From contig JAMPBO010000012.1 of the NCBI GenBank assembly GCA_023666705.1, positions 1 to 64,000 on the forward strand: DNA of 64,000 bases, given 5' to 3'. This document shows, piece by piece, positions 9,646 through 18,055 of this stretch (positions within the stretch are counted from its first letter, which is position 1; every line of letters begins with the position of its first letter). The DNA comes from Bacteroides sp. (GTDB lineage: Bacteria; Bacillota; Clostridia; Lachnospirales; Lachnospiraceae). The notes under the pieces were generated by a model, which saw only the letters and a program-made list of their open reading frames with translations, made no database searches and had not been told where the DNA came from. The position numbers were made by a program, and so were the translations under genes.

Positions 9646-11796
9646 TTATTTCTTTATCTTGACTGCCTTCACCTTGGAGAAAGAGGACGTTACAGTAATG
9701 CCTGCTAAATTGGTTCCTGCCGCCTTAATCTTGTAGTAATAGGTCTTTCCCTTCTTGAGCTTCTTGTCGGTAAAGCTTGTCTTTGTCGTTGTTGCTATTT
9801 TCTTATATTTTCCATTCTTGCTTGTCGCACGGTAAACCACGTACTTTTTGGCATTTGTCACCTTGCTCCACTGAATGACTGCTTTCCGTGCTGCCAGGTT
9901 TTTTGCACTCTTAATTTTAGTCACGCCAAGCTTGTGCTTATACGCTGTCACCTTTGGCTCTACCCACCCACTGTCGATGCCAACAGTAGCATTGCGTGCT
10001 CTTACATAATACATGTAATACGCACCTAAGGTTACGGGGCTGGTAACGGAAGTACTTCCGGTTGTTGCGATTTGCTTCCATTCAGATTTATATGGGTCCT
10101 TTGCATACACATAATATGTGGTTTCACCCGGCAGTGCCTTCCATGATAACACTGCGTTTTCTGCATCCTTTCTTTTCACCGTAACCGTTATAGGATCATA
10201 TGCCGGAAGAGATAGGTACCCTACATATCTCCGTTCCTCATTTTGGGCATTCACAGCTATCATCACTATATAATCATAGCCACTATTTTTGTCTGTATAT
10301 TGGGTTGACAGTGTATAGCTTGTCGCCGTTCCTTTTAAGGTTTTCAGCAGGGTTTCCCTGCCTTCTATATAGATTCCATTTACCGTATGACCCCATGTTC
10401 CTCCTATGATGCGTATTTGCTTTGCACCATATACCCTGTTCCACTTAATGGTCGTTTTTATCGTGTATACAGATTTGTTTACTGTCACCGTCCGTTTTGT
10501 CACCTCAGGCTCCGGTGCCTGAAAGCCCATGGTAAACTTTTTTGTATCCCTGGTATAATAAATCTTCCCTTTTGTTTTTTTAACTGCCTTCACCCTGAAA
10601 TCATAGGACTTATTATTTTTCAGTCCAGTTACCTTTACACTCGTTGCTTTTGTTGTTTTTACACGTTTCCATGCATCGCCCACTGCATAGCTTTTATACC
10701 ATACCTCATATTCGGAAGCTCCTGCCACCTTGTTCCACTGAAGCTTTACCGCATTGTTTCCTGCACGTTTTACCGTCATCTGCAGGTCACCTAAAATGAT
10801 ACTAATTGGATGAGCCCCGCTGAATGTACCATAACTCTTTTTGCCTGTATTGGTATCATAATAATAGCATCTCACCTTATAATAATAAGTTCCACTCTTT
10901 GCCTTTTTGTCGGTATATGTATTTTCTGCAACTGTTGCAATTTTTTTGTAGCCCTTTGACCGCTTAGTGGAACGCCAGATTTCATATCCTGAAATAAGAC
11001 CGTTGTAATCTGGTTCTATTGTCAAGGAAAGGGTATCATCATATACAAAAGAAATCTTCTCCACACCTGAAACCTTCATCTGTTCCAATTTCGATGTCAG
11101 CCATTTCCCTGCCGGTACCGTTACATAATCATCCTTCCGCTCTGCAACCCGTACCCGATATTGATACTTTTTCCCCGGAACGACGTCCTCGTCATATAAA
11201 AAGTAAGTTCTTGTACCAAGCATCTGCCATGCACCTGTTCCCTCCCTGCGCCATACTTCACAGTCCGCCGAGACATCCGCCCACGTCCACGAAACAAAAT
11301 TATACGGGTTTTTTGCATATCCTTTTTCATAATCAACAGATTCTGGTTGTACACTTAAATTTAAAATCCGTGGTGCCGGAATTGCAATCTTCTTTTCGAC
11401 AGCCGTACCTGCAATATAGGACCCATCGGAATAACGATATGGTATAACCTTGACTGTATAGCTTCCGCCTGTGATTCCCCAAAGCCGTTTCTCCCAGTGA
11501 ATCGGCGGCACTCCATCCGTCGTTTCAGTGGAACTATATGTAGTGACAATATTCTTGCCGTTTATGAAAACATCACATTTTCTGGCATATCCGTCAAATG
11601 ACATTTTGAGACACTTCGTTTCCTTGTCATATGTCACGTCTAAATATATAGATGTTCCATCAGCCGTATCAAGCTCCGGATTTTGAATTTCGTAATTTGG
11701 GATTTCATGCGTTGCCGCAAATACAACACCGGCTTCACCAATCACCATGACAACAGCGAGTATGATGCCCGCCATTATTTTTTTTATCTGTCCCAT
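9646..11796 (-). CDS. Secreted FN3-repeat protein A3
   Basis: A 716-residue A-type paralogue, the most diverged of the three. The signal peptide is MGQIKKIMAGIILAVVMVIG, with cleavage near VFAA. The N-terminal beta domain (FDGYARKCDVFINGKNI) is closer to the B type, while the first FN3 module (EVWRREGTGAWQ) and the last (ATTTKTSFTDKKLKKG) are A-like. That mixture would fit recombination between paralogues. About six FN3-like modules and a basic C-terminus KAVKIKK follow. Start: ATG 11796 with AAAGGAGG upstream. It is the second gene of the B3-A3 unit, 15 bp after B3, followed by a terminator. Confidence 0.85.
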   Translation of the reverse strand: MGQIKKIMAGIILAVVMVIGEAGVVFAATHEIPNYEIQNPELDTADGTSIYLDVTYDKETKCLKMSFDGYARKCDVFINGKNIVTTYSSTETTDGVPPIHWEKRLWGITGGSYTVKVIPYRYSDGSYIAGTAVEKKIAIPAPRILNLSVQPESVDYEKGYAKNPYNFVSWTWADVSADCEVWRREGTGAWQMLGTRTYFLYDEDVVPGKKYQYRVRVAERKDDYVTVPAGKWLTSKLEQMKVSGVEKISFVYDDTLSLTIEPDYNGLISGYEIWRSTKRSKGYKKIATVAENTYTDKKAKSGTYYYKVRCYYYDTNTGKKSYGTFSGAHPISIILGDLQMTVKRAGNNAVKLQWNKVAGASEYEVWYKSYAVGDAWKRVKTTKATSVKVTGLKNNKSYDFRVKAVKKTKGKIYYTRDTKKFTMGFQAPEPEVTKRTVTVNKSVYTIKTTIKWNRVYGAKQIRIIGGTWGHTVNGIYIEGRETLLKTLKGTATSYTLSTQYTDKNSGYDYIVMIAVNAQNEERRYVGYLSLPAYDPITVTVKRKDAENAVLSWKALPGETTYYVYAKDPYKSEWKQIATTGSTSVTSPVTLGAYYMYYVRARNATVGIDSGWVEPKVTAYKHKLGVTKIKSAKNLAARKAVIQWSKVTNAKKYVVYRATSKNGKYKKIATTTKTSFTDKKLKKGKTYYYKIKAAGTNLAGITVTSSFSKVKAVKIKK

Positions 11797-11811
11797 ACGG
11801 TTCCTCCTTTC

Positions 11812-14058
11812 CTACTTTTTAATCCTGACAGCCTTATACGCAGACAATGCCGAAGAAAAGGTCAGACCTGCAGGATTTTTCACCGTTGCCTTTACCTTGT
11901 AGTAATAGGTCTTTCCCTTTTTCAGTTTTTTGTCCGTATAGCTTGTCCTGCCCTTACTTATGGTTGCAAGCTTTTTATATTTCCCTTTTTTTGCCGTCGC
12001 ACGGTACACAACATAGCTGTCAGCATTTGCCACCTTGCTCCATGTTATGGTTGCTGTTTTCTTTGCTGTGTTTTTTGCACTTTTTATTTTAGGTCTGCCA
12101 AGCTTATGTATGTAAGTTTTCACAATCGACGGATACGAGTAGTAGTAAAGCTGCACGCCATTATTTTCCGCACTCACACTGTAGGTATATTTTACCCCCG
12201 GTACCACACTTACATCTTTATATGAGCATAGACTGGTCCATCCCAACTCTTCTTTATATCCGTAAGGCGATTGTCTATATACACGATAATTGGTTGCTCC
12301 CGGCACTTCTTTCCATGAAATGACACAGGCATTACTGCCCGCCCTTTTTACGGTAAGTCTGCTTGTATCATCCAGTCTGTAAGCATCATACAGACTAATA
12401 TCCTTCGTAATATGCTCTTTTCCATTGGTAGCAGAAATCCGGATTTCCCGGTATTGCCTGGCGTCCTTGGTGCCCTTGGTCCATTTACTTGTCAAGGTAT
12501 AGCTTGTTGCAGTTCCTTTTAATGTCTTTAGCACCGTCATGTCACCAGATGAGTAAATACCAATAATCCTTATCTCTTTTGCCCCATATATCCGGTTCCA
12601 CTTAATGGTTGATTTTATCGTAACCTCTGTTTTTGCCTTATTTGAGGTAACCTTATTTTTTGCAATATATGGATAAATCTCGTTGAAGCCCACGTAACAA
12701 TCACAGTCATTGCTGGAATAATAGGAGGACCCATTCTTTTTTGCCCGTACCACAAAGGTATAATTTGTGTTGTTTAACAGTCCTGACACATTTAGCTTTG
12801 TTTTCTTCGTGGATTTATAAAGCCGGAAAGCATCTCCCTGTATTGCAGATTTGTACCACACCTCATAGCGTGATACACCTTTAATCTTATTCCACTCAAG
12901 TGTAACCTGACGGTTTCCCGTCTGCTTTGCACTCACAGTTATCTCATCTAATATCAGCTTAATGCATTCAGGCTCGGAAAATGTACTGTAATAAATCTTT
13001 CCTGTTGCCGTGTCATAGTAGTACGACCGCACCTTGTAATAGTAGGTTCCCTTCTTCGCTGTTCTGTCTACATAGGAATTTTCCGCAATTCTTGCAATTT
13101 TCTTATATCCCTTTTTTTCCTTCGTAGAACGGTAAAGCTCATATCCGGACATAATACCATCTACAGACGTTGACTTAATATCAATTCCCACACCCTGCCC
13201 TGTCTCAGGAAAAGAGAGGGTAAGATATGCAGGCGGTGCTGTAGTTTGTACATTCTTTAAATAAAACCACTTTCCCGCAGCTACCTTTCCATACGCATTT
13301 TGTCCTGCAGCAGAACGGATCCGGTACTGGTATTTTTTTCCGATAGAAACTGTTCTGTCTGTATATCCGTACTTCTTCCCTATTTTATCGAGTGTCTTCC
13401 ATGCACCGTTTCCTTCTTTTCGCTGTATCTCATATTTTGCATCATTCAGCATTGCGTCACAATCAAACCAAAGTGTTATTACTCCGTCAAATTTGGCATA
13501 CCCGTTTCCGGTTCGTGCACCATATTGTGTATACGACATTCCCGCCACATTAAGATCAGGTATCGTAACTGTTTTTGACACGGCAGGACCTGCAACATGC
13601 CCTGATTCGGTATATGTATATGGGATGACATCTATTTTATACGTTCCGCCGTATAACACATCTTTAAAGCTCGTATAATCAACTAAGAGGGGAGCCGGAT
13701 TATCTATGCTTGCATCGCCCTCCGTTACCTGCTCAAACAGCTTACCGTTTATATATATGTCAGCCTTACTTCCATACCCTAACACTTCTATGCTTAAATA
13801 GCTGTATAAGCTAGCATCGCCCCGCATGATATAATCCACCTCAAACGTATTAATGACTGCAGTATTGACTGCCGTGTTAAGGGCAATATCGTGCGTAACA
13901 GTCTCATCCTGCCTGTCACCATACTGCGGCCCTGCCTCCGTATCCGCTTCTGCCTGCCGCTGCTCCGCCGCAAGGACAGTTCCTGCCTCCCCCATGACCA
14001 TGGCAGCAACGAAAAATACACTTAGGACTATTTTTTTTAGACACTTTGTAAATTCCAT
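11812..14058 (-). CDS. Secreted FN3-repeat protein B3
   Basis: A 748-residue B-type paralogue: signal peptide with the family core AAMVMGEAG and cleavage near VLAA, an acidic spacer, an N-terminal beta domain (LGYGSKADIYINGKLFEQ) and about six FN3-like modules (IQRKEGNGAWK in the first, KGRTSYTDKKLKKG in the last). Two ATGs follow GGGAGG; the second (14058) has workable spacing, whereas the first (14064) abuts the ribosome site. It is the first gene of the B3-A3 unit. Upstream there is only 56 bp to the stop of the small membrane gene, including the leader repeat, so these three genes may be co-transcribed from the ECF-type promoter at 14502-14528. Confidence 0.85.
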   Translation of the reverse strand: MEFTKCLKKIVLSVFFVAAMVMGEAGTVLAAEQRQAEADTEAGPQYGDRQDETVTHDIALNTAVNTAVINTFEVDYIMRGDASLYSYLSIEVLGYGSKADIYINGKLFEQVTEGDASIDNPAPLLVDYTSFKDVLYGGTYKIDVIPYTYTESGHVAGPAVSKTVTIPDLNVAGMSYTQYGARTGNGYAKFDGVITLWFDCDAMLNDAKYEIQRKEGNGAWKTLDKIGKKYGYTDRTVSIGKKYQYRIRSAAGQNAYGKVAAGKWFYLKNVQTTAPPAYLTLSFPETGQGVGIDIKSTSVDGIMSGYELYRSTKEKKGYKKIARIAENSYVDRTAKKGTYYYKVRSYYYDTATGKIYYSTFSEPECIKLILDEITVSAKQTGNRQVTLEWNKIKGVSRYEVWYKSAIQGDAFRLYKSTKKTKLNVSGLLNNTNYTFVVRAKKNGSSYYSSNDCDCYVGFNEIYPYIAKNKVTSNKAKTEVTIKSTIKWNRIYGAKEIRIIGIYSSGDMTVLKTLKGTATSYTLTSKWTKGTKDARQYREIRISATNGKEHITKDISLYDAYRLDDTSRLTVKRAGSNACVISWKEVPGATNYRVYRQSPYGYKEELGWTSLCSYKDVSVVPGVKYTYSVSAENNGVQLYYYSYPSIVKTYIHKLGRPKIKSAKNTAKKTATITWSKVANADSYVVYRATAKKGKYKKLATISKGRTSYTDKKLKKGKTYYYKVKATVKNPAGLTFSSALSAYKAVRIKK

Positions 14059-14073
14059 ACGCATCCTCCCTTT

Positions 14074-14118
14074 TTGAACATCATCCCATTCAAAATTTTT
14101 ACTTTCTGTACTGACACT
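14074..14118 (-). repeat. Leader repeat copy upstream of FN3 gene B3
   Basis: Minus strand: GTGTCAGTACAGAAAGTAAA, then TTTTGAATGGGATGATGTTCAA, then GGGAGG. Compared with the copy at 38401-38453 it lacks the CCCATTTGCT segment, so the hairpin cannot form, but the flanking blocks are kept. Confidence 0.7.
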
Positions 14119-14120
14119 CC

Positions 14121-14432
14121 TTACAATTCTTCTTCCTCACCCTTATTGCCTAATACCTCGATGAAACCACGCACAATTTCAACCGGGATGAGTACCCAGC
14201 CGATTATCCCTGCCAGCATGGCACGCATGAGAAGCAAAAAAATCATTAACGGAAAATTGTTCGTTACAAGCTGCCCAAAATATTTCCCCAAAAAGGACCA
14301 TCCTATCGGCACACCCATACAAAACAATATCCAAAACCGCTTGTCCGCTCCAAAAATAGACAAGCTGCCTAAGATAATTCCAAGTATTGCTCCAACAAGT
14401 GCCATAACGACTGTTTTGATTACTCTTTTCAT
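14121..14432 (-). CDS. Small membrane protein, probably ECF-sigma regulated
   Basis: A 103-residue protein that I do not recognise. It has about three hydrophobic segments (roughly 5-27, 33-50 and 62-92), glycine-rich faces (GAILGIILGSLSIFG) and an acidic tail ending EEEEL. Start: ATG 14432 with GGAGG six nucleotides upstream. It sits between the ECF sigma factor and the FN3 cluster. An ECF-like promoter (14502-14528) precedes it, and the next gene, FN3 B3, starts 62 bp downstream. From position it could be an envelope-stress effector, a regulator of the sigma factor or an FN3 partner. None of these is shown by the sequence. Confidence 0.65.
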   Translation of the reverse strand: MKRVIKTVVMALVGAILGIILGSLSIFGADKRFWILFCMGVPIGWSFLGKYFGQLVTNNFPLMIFLLLMRAMLAGIIGWVLIPVEIVRGFIEVLGNKGEEEEL

Positions 14433-14501
14433 TTGTATCCTCCATAAAATTTAGTTGAAATTAATAAGCCGTGGATAAAATCCATCTACTTTCATAAATA
14501 A

Positions 14502-14528
14502 GTCGTCCAAAAAGTACCTTTGGTTTCA
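14502..14528 (-). promoter_or_regulatory. ECF-sigma-type promoter of the small membrane gene
   Basis: Minus strand: TGAAAC (14523-14528), 17-nt spacer, CGAC (14502-14505). The -35 lies just after the stop codon of the sigma gene. The extended matches TGAAACCAA and CGACTTATT are shared with the site before the sigma gene itself. Confidence 0.6.
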
Positions 14529-14533
14529 AAAAT

Positions 14534-16318
14534 TTATTCGTATTGCCATCCATTGGAAAATAATATCCATGGAATCTCTAATCGTCCGGCTGCACCAATC
14601 TGCTGCTGATACCATGCATCATATTCATCCTGCTCAAGATAAGACACATTGCTATCAGGTGAAACAAAGCAATAGACAATTCCGTCTCCGTCACCATCCA
14701 CATCCTCCAGTAAATCATCTCCATATTGTTCACCCCACTCGTCACGCGTCCACTTAAATACATATGCCTGTCTTTCATAAATCCCACTGGCTGCATTATA
14801 TTTAAATAAATCCTTACCATACCTGTGTGAATTATCGGAAGGTCCCCATGCCGTCTGGTTATCATAGTACGCTGCCCCGGGATATATTGTTAACATGCAG
14901 GTGATTTCTCCCGTATCAGGATTGCACTTGTACAACTTTTCCTGACGTGATGCCATATTATCTGCCGTGACTACCGAGACAGCAAGCTCTTCATATCCAT
15001 CTTTATCAAAATCATACACCGTATACTGCAACGCCTCCATTATATCCGTACTGATATACAAATCCGTACCGTCCGGCCATTGATACGTCGTGCACATCCT
15101 ATGATATATGTCATGATAGCACCTGCGTAATTTTGTCTGGCGTTCCAAATCTACCGTTACGGCCTCCGTTGTTGTTATTTCTTCCGTCGTGACTGTTCCT
15201 GCCATCTGCTCTATCTGCATAGGCTCCGCCGGCTCTGTTGACAGCGGACCGTCTGCTTCGGTTGTCGTTATTTCTGTCGTTTTCTCTGTCTTAGGCGGTT
15301 CTTCCGTCTCCGTTGACAGCGGACTGTCTGTTTCCGTCTCCGTCACCTGTTCCGTCGTTGTAGTATTTACTGTTTCATCGTTGTTTTTCACCATATAGAC
15401 GATGACTCCTCCTGCAAGCAGCGAAGCCACGATTCCAATCGCTAATTTTTTCACTGCAATTCCCGCCACTTTAGCTCCTGCCATCCCGACAGCCCCAGTA
15501 GTTCCTGCGGCTCCAACAGTCCCCACTCCCTGTGACACCACTTCACTACCTATAACACCAGCCGAAAGCTGCGGAAGCCGCCCCAAAAATTGTCCCATAA
15601 AAGCCCCCACTGCCTCCGATACCCCAAATGGTACGGCTGTCGCCTCCGCTTCCAAATGGAACAGCAACAGCAAAACCGGTGCCGCCGACACAGAATGCAG
15701 TCGTATTCCCTGCTCTTTCTCCATCCGTTCAATTGAGGTCTGCAGCCTTTTCCTTGCCCGTGAAAGTCTTGTCTTGACCGTATTTGGAGAAATTCCAAGT
15801 GTCTCTGCAATCTCATCAATCTTACACTCATCAAAGTAATATGCAATAATCACCTGTTTATAATCCTCCGGAAGACTGTCTACCATATTCCGAATCATTC
15901 CCTGCATGGTCTTGCTCTCTAAAATATCCTCCGGAAGCCTTATCGTATCCTCCAGCCTGAAGCTGTCTATCATCTCCATCTGCCCGGTAATTATTTTTTC
16001 TTTTTTCTCACTCCTGAAATAATCCATAGATTTATGATATGCGATGCTTTTAATCCAGCTAATTGCAGCATCAACATCCTGCAATGTTCCCAGATTTTCA
16101 TAGATTGCCATATACACTTTTTGCATGATATCCGTGGCAGCTTCCTCTGGCACCCCATGCTTCATAATACAATAGTAGACATACTGCTCTGTGTGGAAAT
16201 ACAACCGATTAAAAGCCTGCTTATTTCCATTCCGTATATCTGTAATATCATTGCCAATTTCCTGTTGCCATTGTTTATAGTGCTCTGTCTCCTTATGTTC
16301 CAAATGCCCATTACTCAT
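14534..16318 (-). CDS. ECF-type sigma factor fused to a membrane anchor and outer domain
   Basis: A 594-residue fusion. Residues about 30-105 are sigma region 2 (AFNRLYFHTEQYVYYCI, AISWIKSIAYHKSMDYFR). Residues about 145-200 are region 4 (LPEDYKQVIIAYYF, a helix-turn-helix IAETLGISPNTVKTRLSRAR). A Gly/Ala/Val-rich stretch leads to one transmembrane helix near 280-305 (LAIGIVASLLAGGVIVYMV), then a Thr/Glu/Pro linker with repeated TTTE and PLSTE units, then a C-terminal domain of about 205 residues with DFDKDGYEEL and DVDGDGDG, which resemble FG-GAP or EF-hand calcium loops. The orientation puts the last domain outside, so it may tether or gate the sigma factor. Start: ATG 16318 has good spacing to GGAGG; the ATG at 16327 abuts it. 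An ECF-like promoter precedes the gene, suggesting autoregulation. Confidence 0.85.
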   Translation of the reverse strand: MSNGHLEHKETEHYKQWQQEIGNDITDIRNGNKQAFNRLYFHTEQYVYYCIMKHGVPEEAATDIMQKVYMAIYENLGTLQDVDAAISWIKSIAYHKSMDYFRSEKKEKIITGQMEMIDSFRLEDTIRLPEDILESKTMQGMIRNMVDSLPEDYKQVIIAYYFDECKIDEIAETLGISPNTVKTRLSRARKRLQTSIERMEKEQGIRLHSVSAAPVLLLLFHLEAEATAVPFGVSEAVGAFMGQFLGRLPQLSAGVIGSEVVSQGVGTVGAAGTTGAVGMAGAKVAGIAVKKLAIGIVASLLAGGVIVYMVKNNDETVNTTTTEQVTETETDSPLSTETEEPPKTEKTTEITTTEADGPLSTEPAEPMQIEQMAGTVTTEEITTTEAVTVDLERQTKLRRCYHDIYHRMCTTYQWPDGTDLYISTDIMEALQYTVYDFDKDGYEELAVSVVTADNMASRQEKLYKCNPDTGEITCMLTIYPGAAYYDNQTAWGPSDNSHRYGKDLFKYNAASGIYERQAYVFKWTRDEWGEQYGDDLLEDVDGDGDGIVYCFVSPDSNVSYLEQDEYDAWYQQQIGAAGRLEIPWILFSNGWQYE

Positions 16319-16369
16319 TGTTGTCATCCTCCATCTGCTTCATTTGAACTTAAAGCCCCATAATAATAA

Positions 16370-16395
16370 GTCGCAAAAAAACCGAATTGGTTTCA
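16370..16395 (-). promoter_or_regulatory. ECF-sigma-type promoter of the sigma factor gene
   Basis: Minus strand: TGAAAC (16390-16395), 16-nt spacer, CGAC (16370-16373), about 50 bp before the sigma start. It matches the general ECF pattern (TGAAAC near -35, CG-containing -10) and the second site at 14502-14528. It overlaps the terminator of the upstream gene. Confidence 0.6.
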
Positions 16396-16428
16396 TGAAT
16401 TTTACATTCTTTCCCTTCGGTTTTCTTT
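16374..16428 (-). terminator. Terminator of the export-module operon
   Basis: The minus-strand stem AAACCGAA / TTCGGTTT encloses a loop of about 30 nt and is followed by a T run. It lies 50 bp after the stop of the MBL-like gene. The long loop also contains the ECF -35 element of the next gene. Confidence 0.6.
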
Positions 16429-16477
16429 TTAACGTATTATTTTTCAGATATACCAATATAATACAGGTATTTTTTAA

Positions 16478-18034
16478 TTAACGGATATACACAGAATTCG
16501 GGCATGTATCAAACTGATATACAGTCACACCCTGTTCTTTAAAATATGTTTTTATACTATATGAATTTTCTCCCTTTTTCGTCTCCATGAAGCTTTCTGA
16601 CGCATCTATAAAAACAGCCTCAGGCTTTAATGCATGATATGTCTCTCCGGTTAATACCCTGCCACTGTTTGCAAGCTGAATATACTTGATATTGTAGTCA
16701 TCGGAAATCCCTGCCAAAAGCGTCTTGGTCCGTGTTCCTGCAACAGAGCAGTAAAGCATCGTTTCTTCCCTGCCTGTCAGTGCCAGCGTCATTGCACCCC
16801 TGCCTGTCTTTTCACCGTTTTTTACAACCAAATCACTTAATACATCAACCTTAAGTCCATAAATATCAACGGTATCTCCCTGTTTCAGCTGCTGCACCAT
16901 ATCCGCCCTGCCAAAAAATGGTTTGCATGTCTCGTATAAGCTCCACTGCTTTTGTGTGGCAACTGCCTTGTATTCTTCTTCGGAAACCGCAGGTACATAT
17001 AAGCATTTTATATCAATATCATACTTCCCCATTAAATATGCAAATGCACCTGCACTTTCAGGGGCATAGCTCGTTATTATCCATGCATCAACGCTACCGC
17101 CATGGTCCTGTATATACTGCATAAGGGTAGTGCATCCCCTTGCTGTACCTCCATCAATGACAATCAAATGCTCCTCACTGTCCTCTATCACATACCTGTG
17201 CAGCAACCTGTTTCCTACCTCGTATGACGCAAGCTGTGTAACCATCCAGCCCATATCGTCATCTGTTTCAGATGCACAGTAATATATCGTATACTTTCCA
17301 TAAGAACCAATCTGGCTGTAGCCATATTTTTCCAGCAGTTCCCTGCTGATTGGCTTGTTGTCCCCGGCAACAACAAAGCCTCGTTCCTCTGCTCTTGCAT
17401 AAAATAAGATTTTCTCATAGTCAGGAGCCGCACTGTCGATACTCTTTGCCAATGCCCGCTTTCTTGCATCTGCACTCATAATAAATCCATAGCAGTCCCT
17501 GCCAAACATCGGCTCAATATTTCCATTATAAACTCTTGCCTCCACGGCAATTTCAACAGGCAGGATACATCTTGGGGAATCGTCATATGCAAGCATGATA
17601 TCACACACACCCTTAGTCGTATCTGAGAGCTTTTCCAAATTTTGAATCCGCACATAATTTTCATGACTGTAAACAATATTTCCTGCAAATATCACAGCCA
17701 AAGCCGACACAATACCGACAATCGCTTTCTGCCACTTTTTCCTGCAGTCCTGAATCAGCCGGACTGCTGCCGTTGGTATGACAACTACATCTGCAATCAC
17801 CCAGAACATTCTCTTATACACAACCTTGCTGAATATATATTTGTACAAAACAGGATTGACAATGACGACCGCCATCAATATGGTTGGATAAACCAGCTTT
17901 CTCCTAAGCTCCTTTGACGCAAGAAGAAGATAGAAAAAACAAACTGCCATAAGCAGCAATATCCGTTTATCACCGTAATAGCTGCTCATTGTTTCTCTTA
18001 TGGGATTTTTCAGTAACTCTATGAATTCACTCAT
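16478..18034 (-). CDS. Membrane protein with a metal-ligand-free MBL-like domain
   Basis: A 518-residue protein with about four hydrophobic segments in the first 125 residues, an extracytoplasmic middle part and a C-terminal domain (about 275-518) that reads like the ComEC-type metallo-beta-lactamase fold. The fold starts with HLIVIDGGTARGC and a helix, then IITSYAPESAGAFAYL. In active family members that last place carries a T-H-x-D-x-D-H metal motif. Here all the histidines and aspartates are replaced, so hydrolysis is unlikely; a binding or regulatory role is inferred. Start: ATG 18034 behind AGGTGAAAAA. It is the last gene of the rfbC/ABC/methyltransferase run, 21 bp after the DUF6077 gene, and is followed by a terminator. 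Confidence 0.55.
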   Translation of the reverse strand: MSEFIELLKNPIRETMSSYYGDKRILLLMAVCFFYLLLASKELRRKLVYPTILMAVVIVNPVLYKYIFSKVVYKRMFWVIADVVVIPTAAVRLIQDCRKKWQKAIVGIVSALAVIFAGNIVYSHENYVRIQNLEKLSDTTKGVCDIMLAYDDSPRCILPVEIAVEARVYNGNIEPMFGRDCYGFIMSADARKRALAKSIDSAAPDYEKILFYARAEERGFVVAGDNKPISRELLEKYGYSQIGSYGKYTIYYCASETDDDMGWMVTQLASYEVGNRLLHRYVIEDSEEHLIVIDGGTARGCTTLMQYIQDHGGSVDAWIITSYAPESAGAFAYLMGKYDIDIKCLYVPAVSEEEYKAVATQKQWSLYETCKPFFGRADMVQQLKQGDTVDIYGLKVDVLSDLVVKNGEKTGRGAMTLALTGREETMLYCSVAGTRTKTLLAGISDDYNIKYIQLANSGRVLTGETYHALKPEAVFIDASESFMETKKGENSYSIKTYFKEQGVTVYQFDTCPNSVYIR

Positions 18035-18055
18035 TTTTTCACCTTTTTATATCCA

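Noticed and set aside
294-14058. Repeated sequence in the FN3 cluster as a CRISPR array or satellite
   Set aside because: The repeats are coding FN3 modules of about 90 codons with variable sequence, not short identical repeats with unique spacers.
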